Assembly (NCBI GenBank): GCA_031285625.1
Contig: JAITVV010000036.1
Coordinates: forward strand, 1-64,000
Length of the DNA: 64,000 nt
Direction of reading: 5' to 3'
DNA from: Prevotella sp.
Lineage (GTDB): Bacteria > Bacteroidota > Bacteroidia > Bacteroidales > Dysgonomonadaceae
Positions 16,930-25,011 of the stretch are shown here, one piece after another; position 1 is the stretch's first letter; each line of letters begins with the position of its first letter. The position numbers and the translations under genes were made by a program. The notes beneath the pieces are model-generated. The model was not told where the DNA came from. It ran no database searches and saw nothing but the letters and a program-made list of their open reading frames with translations.

Positions 16930-18315
16930 ATGCTAACAGTAGAGAAGATTGGCGGAACATCCATGTCCCAGTTTAAAGAAGTGCTGGAAAATGTAATAAT
17001 AGGACATCGTACTCCTGATGAAATGTATAACCGGGTATTTGTGGTATCTGCTTATAACAATGTGACCAACTGGCTGTTGGAGCATAAGAAAACAGGAGAG
17101 CCGGGTGTTTATGTCCAATTTCTGGAAAATGAAGATTATAGCATAGGTCTCGATAGCTTATGTCAGCGGCTTTTACTGATTAATAAGGGTTTTGAGGAAA
17201 TTGGTCTCAACCTGTTGGAAGCCCGGGAATTTATAACTTTCCGTATCAAGCAGGCAAAAACAATGCTTCATAGTCTGAGTAAGGTATTAGCATCAGGATA
17301 TGTAAATGCAGAAGATATTTGTCTGGCTGCCCGTGAAATATTAGCTTCGATAGGAGAGGCTCACTCTGCCTGGAATACAGTAAATATTCTTAACAATAAC
17401 GGCCTGTCTGCCAGATTTATCGATCTCTGCGGTTTCAACGATTCATTACCTCTGACAATAGACGAACGTATTCACAGAGCATTCAAAGGGATAGACTTTA
17501 GCAAAGATATGTGTATCGCTACAGGATATACAAAAGGAACAGAAGGGATTATGCGGGCATTCGACCGTGGATATACAGAAGTAACCTTTAGCAAGATAGC
17601 TGTAGAAATAAAAGCCAATGAAGCGATCATACATAAGGAATATCATTTGTCCAGTGCCGATCCGAATATAGTAGGGGTAGATAAAGTAGTACCGGTAGGG
17701 CGTACCAATTTTATTGTTGCCGACCAGTTAGCTGATATAGGAATGGAAGCTATTCACCCTAAGGCATCTAAGCCACTGGAGTTGGCAGATATTAATATCC
17801 GAATAAAAAATACATTCGAGCCCGATCATCCGGGTACTCTGATTACAAAAAAATATGTGTCTGAAACTCCTAAAATAGAGATAGTTTCGGGTACTGACAA
17901 AGTATTAGCTGTAGAAATTCATGATCCCATGATGGTGGGCGAGGTTGGTTTTGACCTCCGGATAATGCAGATTTTTGCTAAATTTAATGTCAGTTATATA
18001 CTTAAGTCAACTAATGCAAACTCAATCACAATGGTGGTGTGGGATAATTATAAGTCTCGTGAACTGATTTCAGATCTGGAAAATGCATTTTATCAGGTAA
18101 TTGTAGAACGTGTGGCTCTTGTCTGCGTAATGGGTACCAATATTGCACTTCCGGGTTTCTTGTTCCGTGCCTCTAAAGCTTTGTTTAATAAAGATATAAA
18201 TGTAGAAAGTTTTGCACAATCGCTTCGTCAGGTTAATATGCAATTTGTGATTAAAAGAGAGTCATATAAAGATGCTGTTATTGCCCTGAATGATGAATTA
18301 TGTGTAGAGAAATAG
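16930..18315 (+). CDS. Aspartate kinase
   Basis: A 461-residue amino-acid kinase. The N-terminal nucleotide-binding strand VEKIGGTSMSQF is the KxGGTS signature of aspartokinases, followed by VFVVSAYNNVTNWLL. A later catalytic block is ATGYTKGTEGIMRAFDRGYTE, and the C-terminal 130 residues (from about EIVSGTDKVLAVEIHDP) form ACT-type regulatory modules. The pattern resembles the ectoine-type (Ask_Ect) aspartokinase group found in many Bacteroidetes. It phosphorylates aspartate as the entry step to lysine, threonine, methionine and diaminopimelate. It is not fused to homoserine dehydrogenase. No ectoine genes are nearby, so general amino-acid synthesis is assumed. The ATG at 16930 gives the kinase strand directly. 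Confidence 0.85.
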   Translation: MLTVEKIGGTSMSQFKEVLENVIIGHRTPDEMYNRVFVVSAYNNVTNWLLEHKKTGEPGVYVQFLENEDYSIGLDSLCQRLLLINKGFEEIGLNLLEAREFITFRIKQAKTMLHSLSKVLASGYVNAEDICLAAREILASIGEAHSAWNTVNILNNNGLSARFIDLCGFNDSLPLTIDERIHRAFKGIDFSKDMCIATGYTKGTEGIMRAFDRGYTEVTFSKIAVEIKANEAIIHKEYHLSSADPNIVGVDKVVPVGRTNFIVADQLADIGMEAIHPKASKPLELADINIRIKNTFEPDHPGTLITKKYVSETPKIEIVSGTDKVLAVEIHDPMMVGEVGFDLRIMQIFAKFNVSYILKSTNANSITMVVWDNYKSRELISDLENAFYQVIVERVALVCVMGTNIALPGFLFRASKALFNKDINVESFAQSLRQVNMQFVIKRESYKDAVIALNDELCVEK

Positions 18316-18720
18316 AATAATAAGGTTTTTTTTATTTTTTTTTATTGCAAGGTATAATATTTAATTCTATTTTTGTTAGCTGAAATAAAAGAGATTATTT
18401 AATACCTTGTGGACACTTAAGATAGAAAAACTCCACACTTACAGATATATAGACCTTTGAATTTACAAGGATACTTTTTAGTACAAAAGTTATTATTATT
18501 GGAAAATAAAAATCTCATTCTAACGTTTAGTTTGATTGGAGGCGCGTACCAGAGTGCAATTTTAGGAACAAAATATAGATGAAACCAAAATAATACTATA
18601 TTTGCATCCTAGATATTGTCACTAGGGATTTTTATGATTAATTAAATGAAGATTAATTTAAATACGAACGATATAAAATTTAAAAATTGATTCACTAAAC
18701 TTAAATTATTTATTATCATT
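18316..18720. other. 405-base intergenic region before the TonB-system operon
   Basis: A T-rich run (18325-18345) follows the aspartate kinase stop without an obvious stem. A -7 box, TATATTTG (18597-18604), is followed at once by a hairpin ATCCTAG...CTAGG (18606-18626) that would form the 5' end of the exb transcript. A weaker CCTT...AAGG hairpin is near 18483-18500. No coding sequence was recognised. Confidence 0.55.
18597..18626 (+). promoter_or_regulatory. -7 box and 5' hairpin of the exb-tonB operon
   Basis: TATATTTG at 18597-18604, then CATCCTAG-(9 bases)-CTAGG. Transcription would begin near the hairpin's 5' arm, giving a capped-looking 5' end with a leader of about 110 bases. No convincing TTG lies at -33. 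Confidence 0.45.
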
Positions 18721-19542
18721 ATGGAAACTAAAAAACAACAACCAAAACAAAAACCAAGATCAAAAGGCGTTTCAGCGTTTATAGTTGTTATTGGATGTGC
18801 GATCGTAGCTCATCTATTCTTCTATCTTGTTGCTGGAAATCCGGCTAATTTCGATGAGAAAGGTCACCCAATTAACGGTAATGTATTAGGAACATTATTC
18901 CAAGGAGGATTCGTAATTCCTATCGTAATCACATTATTACTTACAGTATTGGTTCTTTCAGTTGAAAGATTCTTTGCATTAAACAGAGCTAGCGGTAAAG
19001 GAAGTACTTCTAAATTTGTGATGAATGCAAAAGCTAAATTAGAAGCTGGTGATATTGCTGGTGCATCTAAGCTTTGTGATGATCAAAAAGGTTCAGTAGC
19101 TAACATCCTTAAAGCAGGTTTGATCAGATATTCAGATGTTGAAAAATTAACTGACATCCATAATGATGAAAAAGCTGCAATGATTCAAAAAGAGTTGGAA
19201 GAAGCTACTACTCTTGAATTACCATATCTACAACAAAACTTATCAGTTATCGCTACCATCTCTACACTAGGTACGTTGATGGGACTATTCGGAACGGTAC
19301 TAGGTATGATCAAATCGTTTAGCGCGATGGGACAAGAAGGTGCTCCGGATTCAACTGCTCTTGCGATTGGTATCTCTGAGGCACTTATGAATACAGCGAT
19401 GGGTATCGGTACTGGTGCTGTAGCTATCATTTCTTATGCTTATTTCTCTGGAAAAGTTGAAGATATTACTAACGCTGTTGACGAAGTAGGTTTCGCTATT
19501 GGCCAAACTTATACAACTCTTCACGGAGGTTTATCTAAATAA
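18721..19542 (+). CDS. exbB: ExbB-type proton channel (MotA/TolQ/ExbB family)
   Basis: A 273-residue inner-membrane protein. A first helix at about 19-39 and a second at about 60-81 (VIPIVITLLLTVLVLSVERFFAL) precede a cytoplasmic helical loop. The family's paired C-terminal helices contain VIATISTLGTLMGLFGTVLGMI and EALMNTAMGIGTGAVAIISYAY, which line the proton path. It works with the two ExbD proteins and TonB that follow to transmit proton-motive force to outer-membrane receptors. It is the first gene of the operon. An inverted repeat separates it from the first exbD, possibly tuning stoichiometry. Confidence 0.93.
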   Translation: METKKQQPKQKPRSKGVSAFIVVIGCAIVAHLFFYLVAGNPANFDEKGHPINGNVLGTLFQGGFVIPIVITLLLTVLVLSVERFFALNRASGKGSTSKFVMNAKAKLEAGDIAGASKLCDDQKGSVANILKAGLIRYSDVEKLTDIHNDEKAAMIQKELEEATTLELPYLQQNLSVIATISTLGTLMGLFGTVLGMIKSFSAMGQEGAPDSTALAIGISEALMNTAMGIGTGAVAIISYAYFSGKVEDITNAVDEVGFAIGQTYTTLHGGLSK

Positions 19543-19567
19543 TTAACAATTTTTTTTAGACGAATTT

Positions 19568-19590
19568 GTGGAATTCATATGAAATTCCAC
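19568..19590 (+). promoter_or_regulatory. Intercistronic hairpin between exbB and exbD
   Basis: GTGGAATT (19568-19575) pairs perfectly with AATTCCAC (19583-19590) across a 7-base loop. No T-run follows, so it is more likely a processing or stability stem than a terminator. It would suit the excess of ExbB over ExbD in the channel complex. Confidence 0.5.
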
Positions 19591-19612
19591 TCTAATAAGT
19601 AAAAGTAAGAAA

Positions 19613-20224
19613 ATGGGAAAGACAAAAGTAAAAAAACAAAGTACATTCATCGACATGACGGCGATGAGTGACGTTACTGTACTCTTGCTCACATTCTTCA
19701 TGCTTACAGCAACTTTCTTACCTAAAGAGCCGGTGCAGGTAATGACACCGCAATCGGTATCGGAGGTGAAAGTGCCAGACTATAATGTGTTGAATATATT
19801 GATAGACCCGAATGGAAAGGTGTTCTTAAATATAGACAGACCAGAAAATAAGAAAGCAGTGTTGGAGCTGATGGGCCAGGACTACGGCATCACATTTACA
19901 GATAAGCAGATCAGAGCATTCATAGAACAATCACACATTGGTGTGCCTATGAACAGAATGGCTGCATTCTTAGATATGCCGTTGAGCAGCCAGGATAGTG
20001 AGATAAAAAATTGGGGTGTGCCTTCCGATAGTGTGAACGATCAGTTCTCACGTTGGGTAAAGCATGCGCGTGAAATAGGAGGTGAAAGTATGGGAATCGC
20101 CATCAAAGCAGACCAGACTACAGCTTACCCGCTAGTGGATAAGATTATGAAAAGTCTGGTGAAGATGAAAGAGAACCGCTATAGCCTCGTTACATCTCTA
20201 AGGGGAATGCCGGAAGGCGTATAA
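19613..20224 (+). CDS. exbD: ExbD-family biopolymer transporter, first copy
   Basis: A 203-residue protein with a short basic N-terminus (MGKTKVKKQSTFIDMTAMSD) and a single membrane helix (about 22-41, VTVLLLTFFMLTATFL). The ExbD-conserved aspartate before the helix (MTAMSDV) is present. A periplasmic domain ends NRYSLVTSLRGM. It is longer in the periplasmic part than proteobacterial ExbD. It forms the peptidoglycan/TonB-facing stator component with ExbB. It is one of two divergent adjacent exbD copies, a usual arrangement in Bacteroidetes. Confidence 0.9.
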   Translation: MGKTKVKKQSTFIDMTAMSDVTVLLLTFFMLTATFLPKEPVQVMTPQSVSEVKVPDYNVLNILIDPNGKVFLNIDRPENKKAVLELMGQDYGITFTDKQIRAFIEQSHIGVPMNRMAAFLDMPLSSQDSEIKNWGVPSDSVNDQFSRWVKHAREIGGESMGIAIKADQTTAYPLVDKIMKSLVKMKENRYSLVTSLRGMPEGV

Positions 20225-20260
20225 AAATCATGATTTAAACGTTTAAAAGAAAGAAAAATT

Positions 20261-20923
20261 ATGGCAGAAGTACAACAGTCCGGTGGTGGAGAAGAGAAAA
20301 AAGGTAAACCCAAGAAACAGACCCTAAGGGTAGACTTTACTCCGATGGTGGATATGAACATGCTCTTGATAACATTCTTCATGTTCTGTACAACATTGAG
20401 TAAACCGCAAATCATGGATATTGCGATGCCTACCGACGCTAAATTGAACGAAGAGGATGAAGTAAAAGTAAAGGAATCCAAAGCTATTACATTGATTTTA
20501 GGTGAGGATAACAAAGTATACTACTATGCAGGTATGCCTGATTATGCAGATTATACTTCCTTGAAAGAAACGAATTATTCCCCTGACGGTCTTCGCAAAA
20601 TATTGTTGGAACGTAATGCTCCTATCGCTGAAAAGATGAAAGAGCTGAGACATGAAAAATTTGTAACCAACAAGAAGATGTCGGAAGAAGAATTTAAAAC
20701 AAGATCGAAAGAAATAAAGGATGACAAAGATGGACAGGTTGTAGTAATCAAACCTACATCTGAATCAAACTATAAAAATCTTGTTGATGCTCTGGATGAA
20801 ATGCAGATTTGCAGTATTGCTAAATATGCAATTGTGGATATGACAGACGGAGATCAGTTTTTGATCGAAAATCTGAAATCAAAAGGGGCGTATGGGGCTA
20901 GTGCCGCACCACCGAAGAATTAA
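20261..20923 (+). CDS. exbD: ExbD-family biopolymer transporter, second copy
   Basis: A 220-residue protein with an N-terminal charged segment. The signature RVDFTPMVDMNMLLITFFMF at about 28-47 contains the conserved membrane aspartate (MVDMNM). A hydrophilic periplasmic domain with a lysine/glutamate-rich insert (about 120-165) follows, then a late SIAKYAIVDMTDGDQ strand. It is probably a hetero-partner of the first ExbD in the ExbB channel. It is separated from the upstream copy by 36 bases and from tonB by 26. Confidence 0.9.
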   Translation: MAEVQQSGGGEEKKGKPKKQTLRVDFTPMVDMNMLLITFFMFCTTLSKPQIMDIAMPTDAKLNEEDEVKVKESKAITLILGEDNKVYYYAGMPDYADYTSLKETNYSPDGLRKILLERNAPIAEKMKELRHEKFVTNKKMSEEEFKTRSKEIKDDKDGQVVVIKPTSESNYKNLVDALDEMQICSIAKYAIVDMTDGDQFLIENLKSKGAYGASAAPPKN

Positions 20924-20949
20924 TCACATTACAAGAAAAGGAGTAAATT

Positions 20950-21783
20950 ATGTCAAAAGATATCAAACTAAATTCCTCTGAATGGTGTGATGTAGTTTTT
21001 GAAGGTAAGAATAAAAATTATGGTGCTTACAAGCTACGTCAATCATCATCAAAGAGACATATTGTCGCATTCCTTGTAGTCCTTGTTTTTGCAGCATTTG
21101 TGTCAGCTTTGCCAGGCTTGGTTAGTGTGGTGAAGAACTTGACTCAAAGCCAATCAGGACCGATGGAGGAAACATTTGAACTTTCTAATATTCCGGTAGA
21201 ACAAGAAATTCCGGAAGAGAATAAGATCAAGCAGGAAACTGCACCTCCGCCTCCACCGTTGAAAACAACTGTGAAGTTCGTTCCTCCTAAGATTGCAAAG
21301 GACGAAGATGTACGTGACGATCAGGAAATGAAAGCTCAGGATGAGGTTTTAGAAACTAAAATTCAGATTTCTGTAGCCGATGTAAAAGGAACAAGCGATA
21401 AAGGTGTTGACATTGCAGAGTTGAGAGAACACAAAGTAATTGTGGAAGAAAAACCTGTAGAAGAAAAACCTTTCGTTACTGTAGAACAGATGCCTACCTT
21501 CCCTGGTGGGGAAATGGAAATGCAGAAATATATCGCTAACAACCTGAAATATCCGGTAGTTGCTCAGGAGTCAGGCATACAAGGACGTGTTACAGTACGT
21601 TTCGTTGTATCCAAGACCGGAGCTATCGAGAATGTTACAGTTATCCGCGGTATCGACCCTTCTTGCGACAAAGAAGCTATAAGGGTAGTAAAATCGATGC
21701 CTAAATGGGTTCCTGGAAAACAGAACGGGTTGAATGTACCAGTGTACTTTACTCTTCCGATCGTATTCCGTTTGAAACAGTAA
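20950..21783 (+). CDS. tonB: TonB energy transducer
   Basis: A 277-residue TonB-family protein. A short cytoplasmic segment (with NYGAYKLRQ, typical of the Bacteroidetes group) precedes one membrane helix at about 37-58. A Pro/Glu/Val-rich periplasmic spacer (TAPPPPPLKTTVKFVPP, then VEEKPVEEKPF) leads to a C-terminal TonB_C domain at about 200-277 (YPVVAQESGIQGRVTVRF, KWVPGKQNGLNVPVYFTLP). It carries energy from ExbB/ExbD to TonB-dependent receptors. It is followed by a strong terminator, although the next small gene may be reached by read-through. Confidence 0.93.
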   Translation: MSKDIKLNSSEWCDVVFEGKNKNYGAYKLRQSSSKRHIVAFLVVLVFAAFVSALPGLVSVVKNLTQSQSGPMEETFELSNIPVEQEIPEENKIKQETAPPPPPLKTTVKFVPPKIAKDEDVRDDQEMKAQDEVLETKIQISVADVKGTSDKGVDIAELREHKVIVEEKPVEEKPFVTVEQMPTFPGGEMEMQKYIANNLKYPVVAQESGIQGRVTVRFVVSKTGAIENVTVIRGIDPSCDKEAIRVVKSMPKWVPGKQNGLNVPVYFTLPIVFRLKQ

Positions 21784-21835
21784 ATACACTTCTTTGAGAT
21801 TTTTGTTATAAAAATTGCAAATAAGATTTTAGTAA

Positions 21836-21878
21836 AAGAAGAGAAGTTGGACCATAAAAATCATCTTCTCTTCTTTTT
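21836..21878 (+). terminator. Terminator after tonB
   Basis: A stem of about 14 bases (AAGAAGAGAAGTTG with CATCTTCTCTTCTT, one mismatch), then TTTTT. It could limit transcription of the small membrane protein/pstS/TPR genes that follow. Confidence 0.75.
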
Positions 21879-21897
21879 CCAATAATATAGGATAAGT

Positions 21898-22092
21898 ATG
21901 AAAGAAGGAAAAAAGTTTTCGCCGAAAACAGCGTTTGGTATTTTTATGGTATTGTTTTACCTGTGTTTAGCCATAATGATGGTATTTACACCTATATTTG
22001 AAGGTATAAATTGGATACTGCGTGTCATCATGGGAATATTACTGTTTCTATATGGCATATTTAGAGGTTATCGTGCCTGGAGGGAACTTTAA
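21898..22092 (+). CDS. Small two-helix membrane protein
   Basis: A 64-residue protein with two hydrophobic helices (about 11-31 and 38-56), a basic N-terminus (MKEGKKFSPKT) and a basic C-terminus (FRGYRAWREL). No family function is known to me. A comparable small protein commonly sits between tonB and a PstS-like gene in Bacteroidales, which supports it as a real gene. It lies 20 bases after the tonB terminator and 28 bases before the next start. Confidence 0.7.
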   Translation: MKEGKKFSPKTAFGIFMVLFYLCLAIMMVFTPIFEGINWILRVIMGILLFLYGIFRGYRAWREL

Positions 22093-22120
22093 TAGAGAAT
22101 TATCCTAAAAAATGTACATT

Positions 22121-23101
22121 ATGAAAAATCTAAGTCTTATTTTATGCATATCTCTTCTTTTTGTCACATTTTCGTGCGACAGAAAAAGAGTTACACGAAC
22201 AGATACACCCACAAGTGGTATTGCTGAGATAGCAGTGGATGAATGCTTTGCTCCCATTATACAAGAGCAAGTCGATGTATTTAGTGCAATGAATAATGAA
22301 GCATTGATTATTCCGATATTTACAAGCGAAAATGAAGCTTTCGATCTATTTATGAAAGATAGCTTACGGGTAATTGTAGCTTCACGGGAATTGACACCAA
22401 ATGAAAAGCAAATAATAAAAGAACGTGATCAGGTGCCTCGTACTCAAAAGATAGCTATCGATGGAATAGCTCTCATTGTGAATAAAGCGAATATGGATAC
22501 TCTGATAACGGTATCAGATATAAAAAACATAATGACAGGCAAGATACGGAATTGGAAAGAGATTAATCCTAAATCCAATCTTGGAGAAATTGCAGTGACT
22601 TTTGATAGTCCCAATTCAAGCACTGTCAGATTTATTAGAGATTCAATATGCGGAGGTGCATCCCTGGGTGATCATCTTAAAGCCCGGGCAGCCGACAGTA
22701 CCAAAACTATAGATTTGGCAGACCGCACACCAAATCAACAGGTGATAGATTATGTTGCCGCTACCCCTAATGCATTAGGCGTAATTGGTGTAAATTGGAT
22801 CAGTAATCCGTCGGACCCCAAAAACTTAAGTTTTATTAACAGTATAAATGTTATGTCGGTAAGTGCTGCCGAAAAGGCTACAGAAGAGGATAGTTTTAAA
22901 CCTTTTGCCGCATATCTGGTCTTAAAAAAGTATCCGTTAACAAGAGATATTTTTATAATTATTACAGATGTAAAAGGTGGATTACCTTCAGGTTTTGTTA
23001 ACTTTGCAGCTGGGGAAAAGGGACAACGAATAATTCTTAAGGCTGGTCTTTATCCTGCAAATGTTCCTACCAGGCTGGTGAGAGCAAATCCTACTCTCTA
23101 G
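22121..23101 (+). CDS. PstS-like substrate-binding lipoprotein
   Basis: A 326-residue lipoprotein from the ATG at 22121 (MKNLSLILCISLLFVTFSC, lipobox cysteine at residue 19). The in-frame ATG nine bases earlier adds only MYI. The body is a periplasmic-binding-protein fold of the PstS type, with VIVASRELTPNEKQIIK and IAIDGIALIVNKANMDTL, then TGKIRNWKEI and a SPNSSTVRF anion-loop-like block. No pstC/A/B genes follow, so transport via a Pst system is not supported here. Its fixed place beside exb-tonB suggests a role linked to that system. Substrate unknown. Confidence 0.82.
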   Translation: MKNLSLILCISLLFVTFSCDRKRVTRTDTPTSGIAEIAVDECFAPIIQEQVDVFSAMNNEALIIPIFTSENEAFDLFMKDSLRVIVASRELTPNEKQIIKERDQVPRTQKIAIDGIALIVNKANMDTLITVSDIKNIMTGKIRNWKEINPKSNLGEIAVTFDSPNSSTVRFIRDSICGGASLGDHLKARAADSTKTIDLADRTPNQQVIDYVAATPNALGVIGVNWISNPSDPKNLSFINSINVMSVSAAEKATEEDSFKPFAAYLVLKKYPLTRDIFIIITDVKGGLPSGFVNFAAGEKGQRIILKAGLYPANVPTRLVRANPTL

Positions 23102-23145
23102 GAGCAACTATATAAAAAATAATTATTAATGTAAATATAGTAGAA

Positions 23146-24795
23146 ATGAAAATGAAGTATTTTATAGGCGCATTACTGAGCTTCGCAATCAGCGTATCAG
23201 CATTTGCGCAAAATAGTCCGGGGGCTGATTACCTGAGCCTAGGCGAAACAAAACTAGCGAAAGAGTATTTTACAAAAAATGTTGGACAATCTCCTGAGGA
23301 ATCTCATTTTTATTTGGGTGAAATTGCATTTCAGGAAGGCAATATGGCTGAGGCTAAATCTCAGTATGGTCAAAGCGCATCTGCTAATCCGGAATTAGGA
23401 CTTGGCGCAGTAGGTCTGGCTAAGTTAGAATTGAAATCAAATCCGAAAGTGGGTGAAGATCAACTCAAAGAAGTGCAAAAGAAGAATAAAAAGAATGTAA
23501 CCGTTCTTTTGGCTATCGCAAAAGCTTATTCTGATAACGGAATGAAAGATAAAGCCTTGAATGTTATCGCTGAGGCTAAGAAAGCAGATAAAAAGAATCC
23601 TTATATTTATATACTCGAAGGAGATATGTTAGCGAAAGAAAATAACCCTGGCGGAGCTGCCGGACAATATGATCAAGCTATCAATTTCGATCCAAACTGT
23701 GTATTAGCGTATATGAAAGGTGCTAAAGTTTACGAATACATAAATCGTAATACAGCTGCTGATATGTTGAAAAAAGCAATAGCAATCAAACCTGAGTATA
23801 AAATAGCAAATAAAGACCTTGCTGATCTGTATTACAGAGATGGTTTCTATCCGGAAGCTATTGCTGCATACAAAGAGTTTTTTGCAGGTGGTGACTATAC
23901 TATCGATGATATTACCCGTTATGCTGCTTCCGAATATTTTACAAAAGGATATGCCGAAGCTAAAAAAGTAATGGCACAAGGCCTTAGCCGCGAACCAAAC
24001 AATTTTGTATTGAACCGTTTGTTGATGTATACCGAAAATGATACTAAGAATTATGAAGCAGGATTAGCTGCAGGTGAAAAGTTCTTCTCTTTACCATTGC
24101 CGTCGGATACAGCAAAATATCTGGTTTCGGATTACATGTCATATGCAAATATCTTATCTGAAACAGGTAATAAAGAAAAAGCTATTGATCAATATAAGAA
24201 AGCTATCGAACTAGATCCAAGCAAAGTTAGCCTGTTTAAAGATATGGCTACAACTTATGCCAAAGATGGTCAGTATGTTGAAGCTGCAGAGATTTATAAA
24301 AAATATCTGGAAACTTTAGGCGAAAAAGCTGATGCTACAGATTATTACCAGTTAGGAGGTTATTACCTGTCAGCTGGTGCTAATGTAGATTCAGATACGA
24401 CTCTAAGCAAAGAAGAAGTAAAAGCAAAAGCTGCGCCATTCTATAAGGAAGCCGATGCTGCATATGCTATCGTTGCCGAACGTAAACCTGAAAGCTATCT
24501 CGGATATTATCAAAGAGCGCGTACTAACTATCAGTTAGATCCGGATTCGGAGCTTGGCTTAGCTAAACCTTTCTATGAGCAAACTATTACTGCTCTTTTA
24601 GCTGATCCGGAACCTAATAACAAGATTTTGATAGAAGCTTATAGCTATTTAAGCTACTATTATTATCTGCAGTTCGAAAAGAGTAAAAAAGCAGATGATA
24701 AATCCAGTGTGAAACTTTATGCAGAAAAGATTCTTGAACTGGATCCGGAAAATGCAAACGGAAAAGCATTATTTGAATTTGCTAGCGGTAAATAA
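23146..24795 (+). CDS. Secreted tetratricopeptide-repeat protein
   Basis: A 549-residue protein with a signal peptide (cleavage after SAFAQ, residue 22), then TPR helix pairs throughout. Typical units are GLGAVGLAKLELKSNP, PYIYILEGDMLAKENNPGGA, CVLAYMKGAKVYEY and KEKAIDQYKKAIELDPSKVS. It is predicted to be a periplasmic scaffold or adaptor. It is the last gene of the exb-tonB cluster and ends at a strong terminator. A TPR protein here is usual for the cluster in Bacteroidales, but its partner is not known. Confidence 0.82.
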   Translation: MKMKYFIGALLSFAISVSAFAQNSPGADYLSLGETKLAKEYFTKNVGQSPEESHFYLGEIAFQEGNMAEAKSQYGQSASANPELGLGAVGLAKLELKSNPKVGEDQLKEVQKKNKKNVTVLLAIAKAYSDNGMKDKALNVIAEAKKADKKNPYIYILEGDMLAKENNPGGAAGQYDQAINFDPNCVLAYMKGAKVYEYINRNTAADMLKKAIAIKPEYKIANKDLADLYYRDGFYPEAIAAYKEFFAGGDYTIDDITRYAASEYFTKGYAEAKKVMAQGLSREPNNFVLNRLLMYTENDTKNYEAGLAAGEKFFSLPLPSDTAKYLVSDYMSYANILSETGNKEKAIDQYKKAIELDPSKVSLFKDMATTYAKDGQYVEAAEIYKKYLETLGEKADATDYYQLGGYYLSAGANVDSDTTLSKEEVKAKAAPFYKEADAAYAIVAERKPESYLGYYQRARTNYQLDPDSELGLAKPFYEQTITALLADPEPNNKILIEAYSYLSYYYYLQFEKSKKADDKSSVKLYAEKILELDPENANGKALFEFASGK

Positions 24796-24813
24796 TTGAC
24801 CTTACATAATGAG

Positions 24814-24850
24814 AATAACCCATATCAAATTGATATGGGTTATTTTTTTG
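24814..24850 (+). terminator. Terminator of the exb-tonB-TPR operon
   Basis: A perfect 14-base stem (AATAACCCATATCA with TGATATGGGTTATT), a 3-base loop, then TTTTT. Confidence 0.92.
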
Positions 24851-24882
24851 TATATAACGATTTTAAAATGCAGAAAAAGATG

Positions 24883-24890
24883 TATCTTTG
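24883..24890 (+). promoter_or_regulatory. -7 promoter box of metK
   Basis: TATCTTTG followed by CATCC is an exact Bacteroidetes -7 box. Predicted initiation near 24897 falls just before the first stem of the riboswitch. No TTG is at -33. Confidence 0.6.
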
Positions 24891-24900
24891 CATCCAATTA

Positions 24901-24947
24901 AGTGGATAGATTTGTATTGATTGCAACCACATGAAAAAATGCTAAAC
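24901..24947 (+). ncRNA. SAM-II riboswitch upstream of metK
   Basis: The compact H-type pseudoknot signature of SAM-II is visible. A first stem GTGG (24902-24905) pairs with CCAC (24927-24930). The loop has GATTT at 24909-24913 and ATTGCAA at 24920-24926, at the same spacing as I recall for the crystallised SAM-II aptamer. After the stem come ATGAAAAAATG and the conserved GCTAAA (24941-24946). It lies immediately after a promoter and 65 bases before the ATG of SAM synthetase, the expected feedback target. SAM binding would be expected to lower expression. Identified by eye; covariance scoring was not possible. Confidence 0.82.
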
Positions 24948-25011
24948 CATTTTCTACACTGCTGCATAATACATCTCTTCCTGTTTGTTTTACAGTAAAA
25001 ATAATTATATA

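Noticed and set aside
16930-18315. Ectoine synthesis locus suggested by an Ask_Ect-like aspartokinase
   Set aside because: No ectA, ectB or ectC-like genes are nearby. The group is used for ordinary amino-acid synthesis in many Bacteroidetes.
22121-23101. Phosphate ABC transporter operon
   Set aside because: Only a PstS-like binding protein is present; no permease or ATPase genes are near. The neighbours are the TonB system and a TPR protein.
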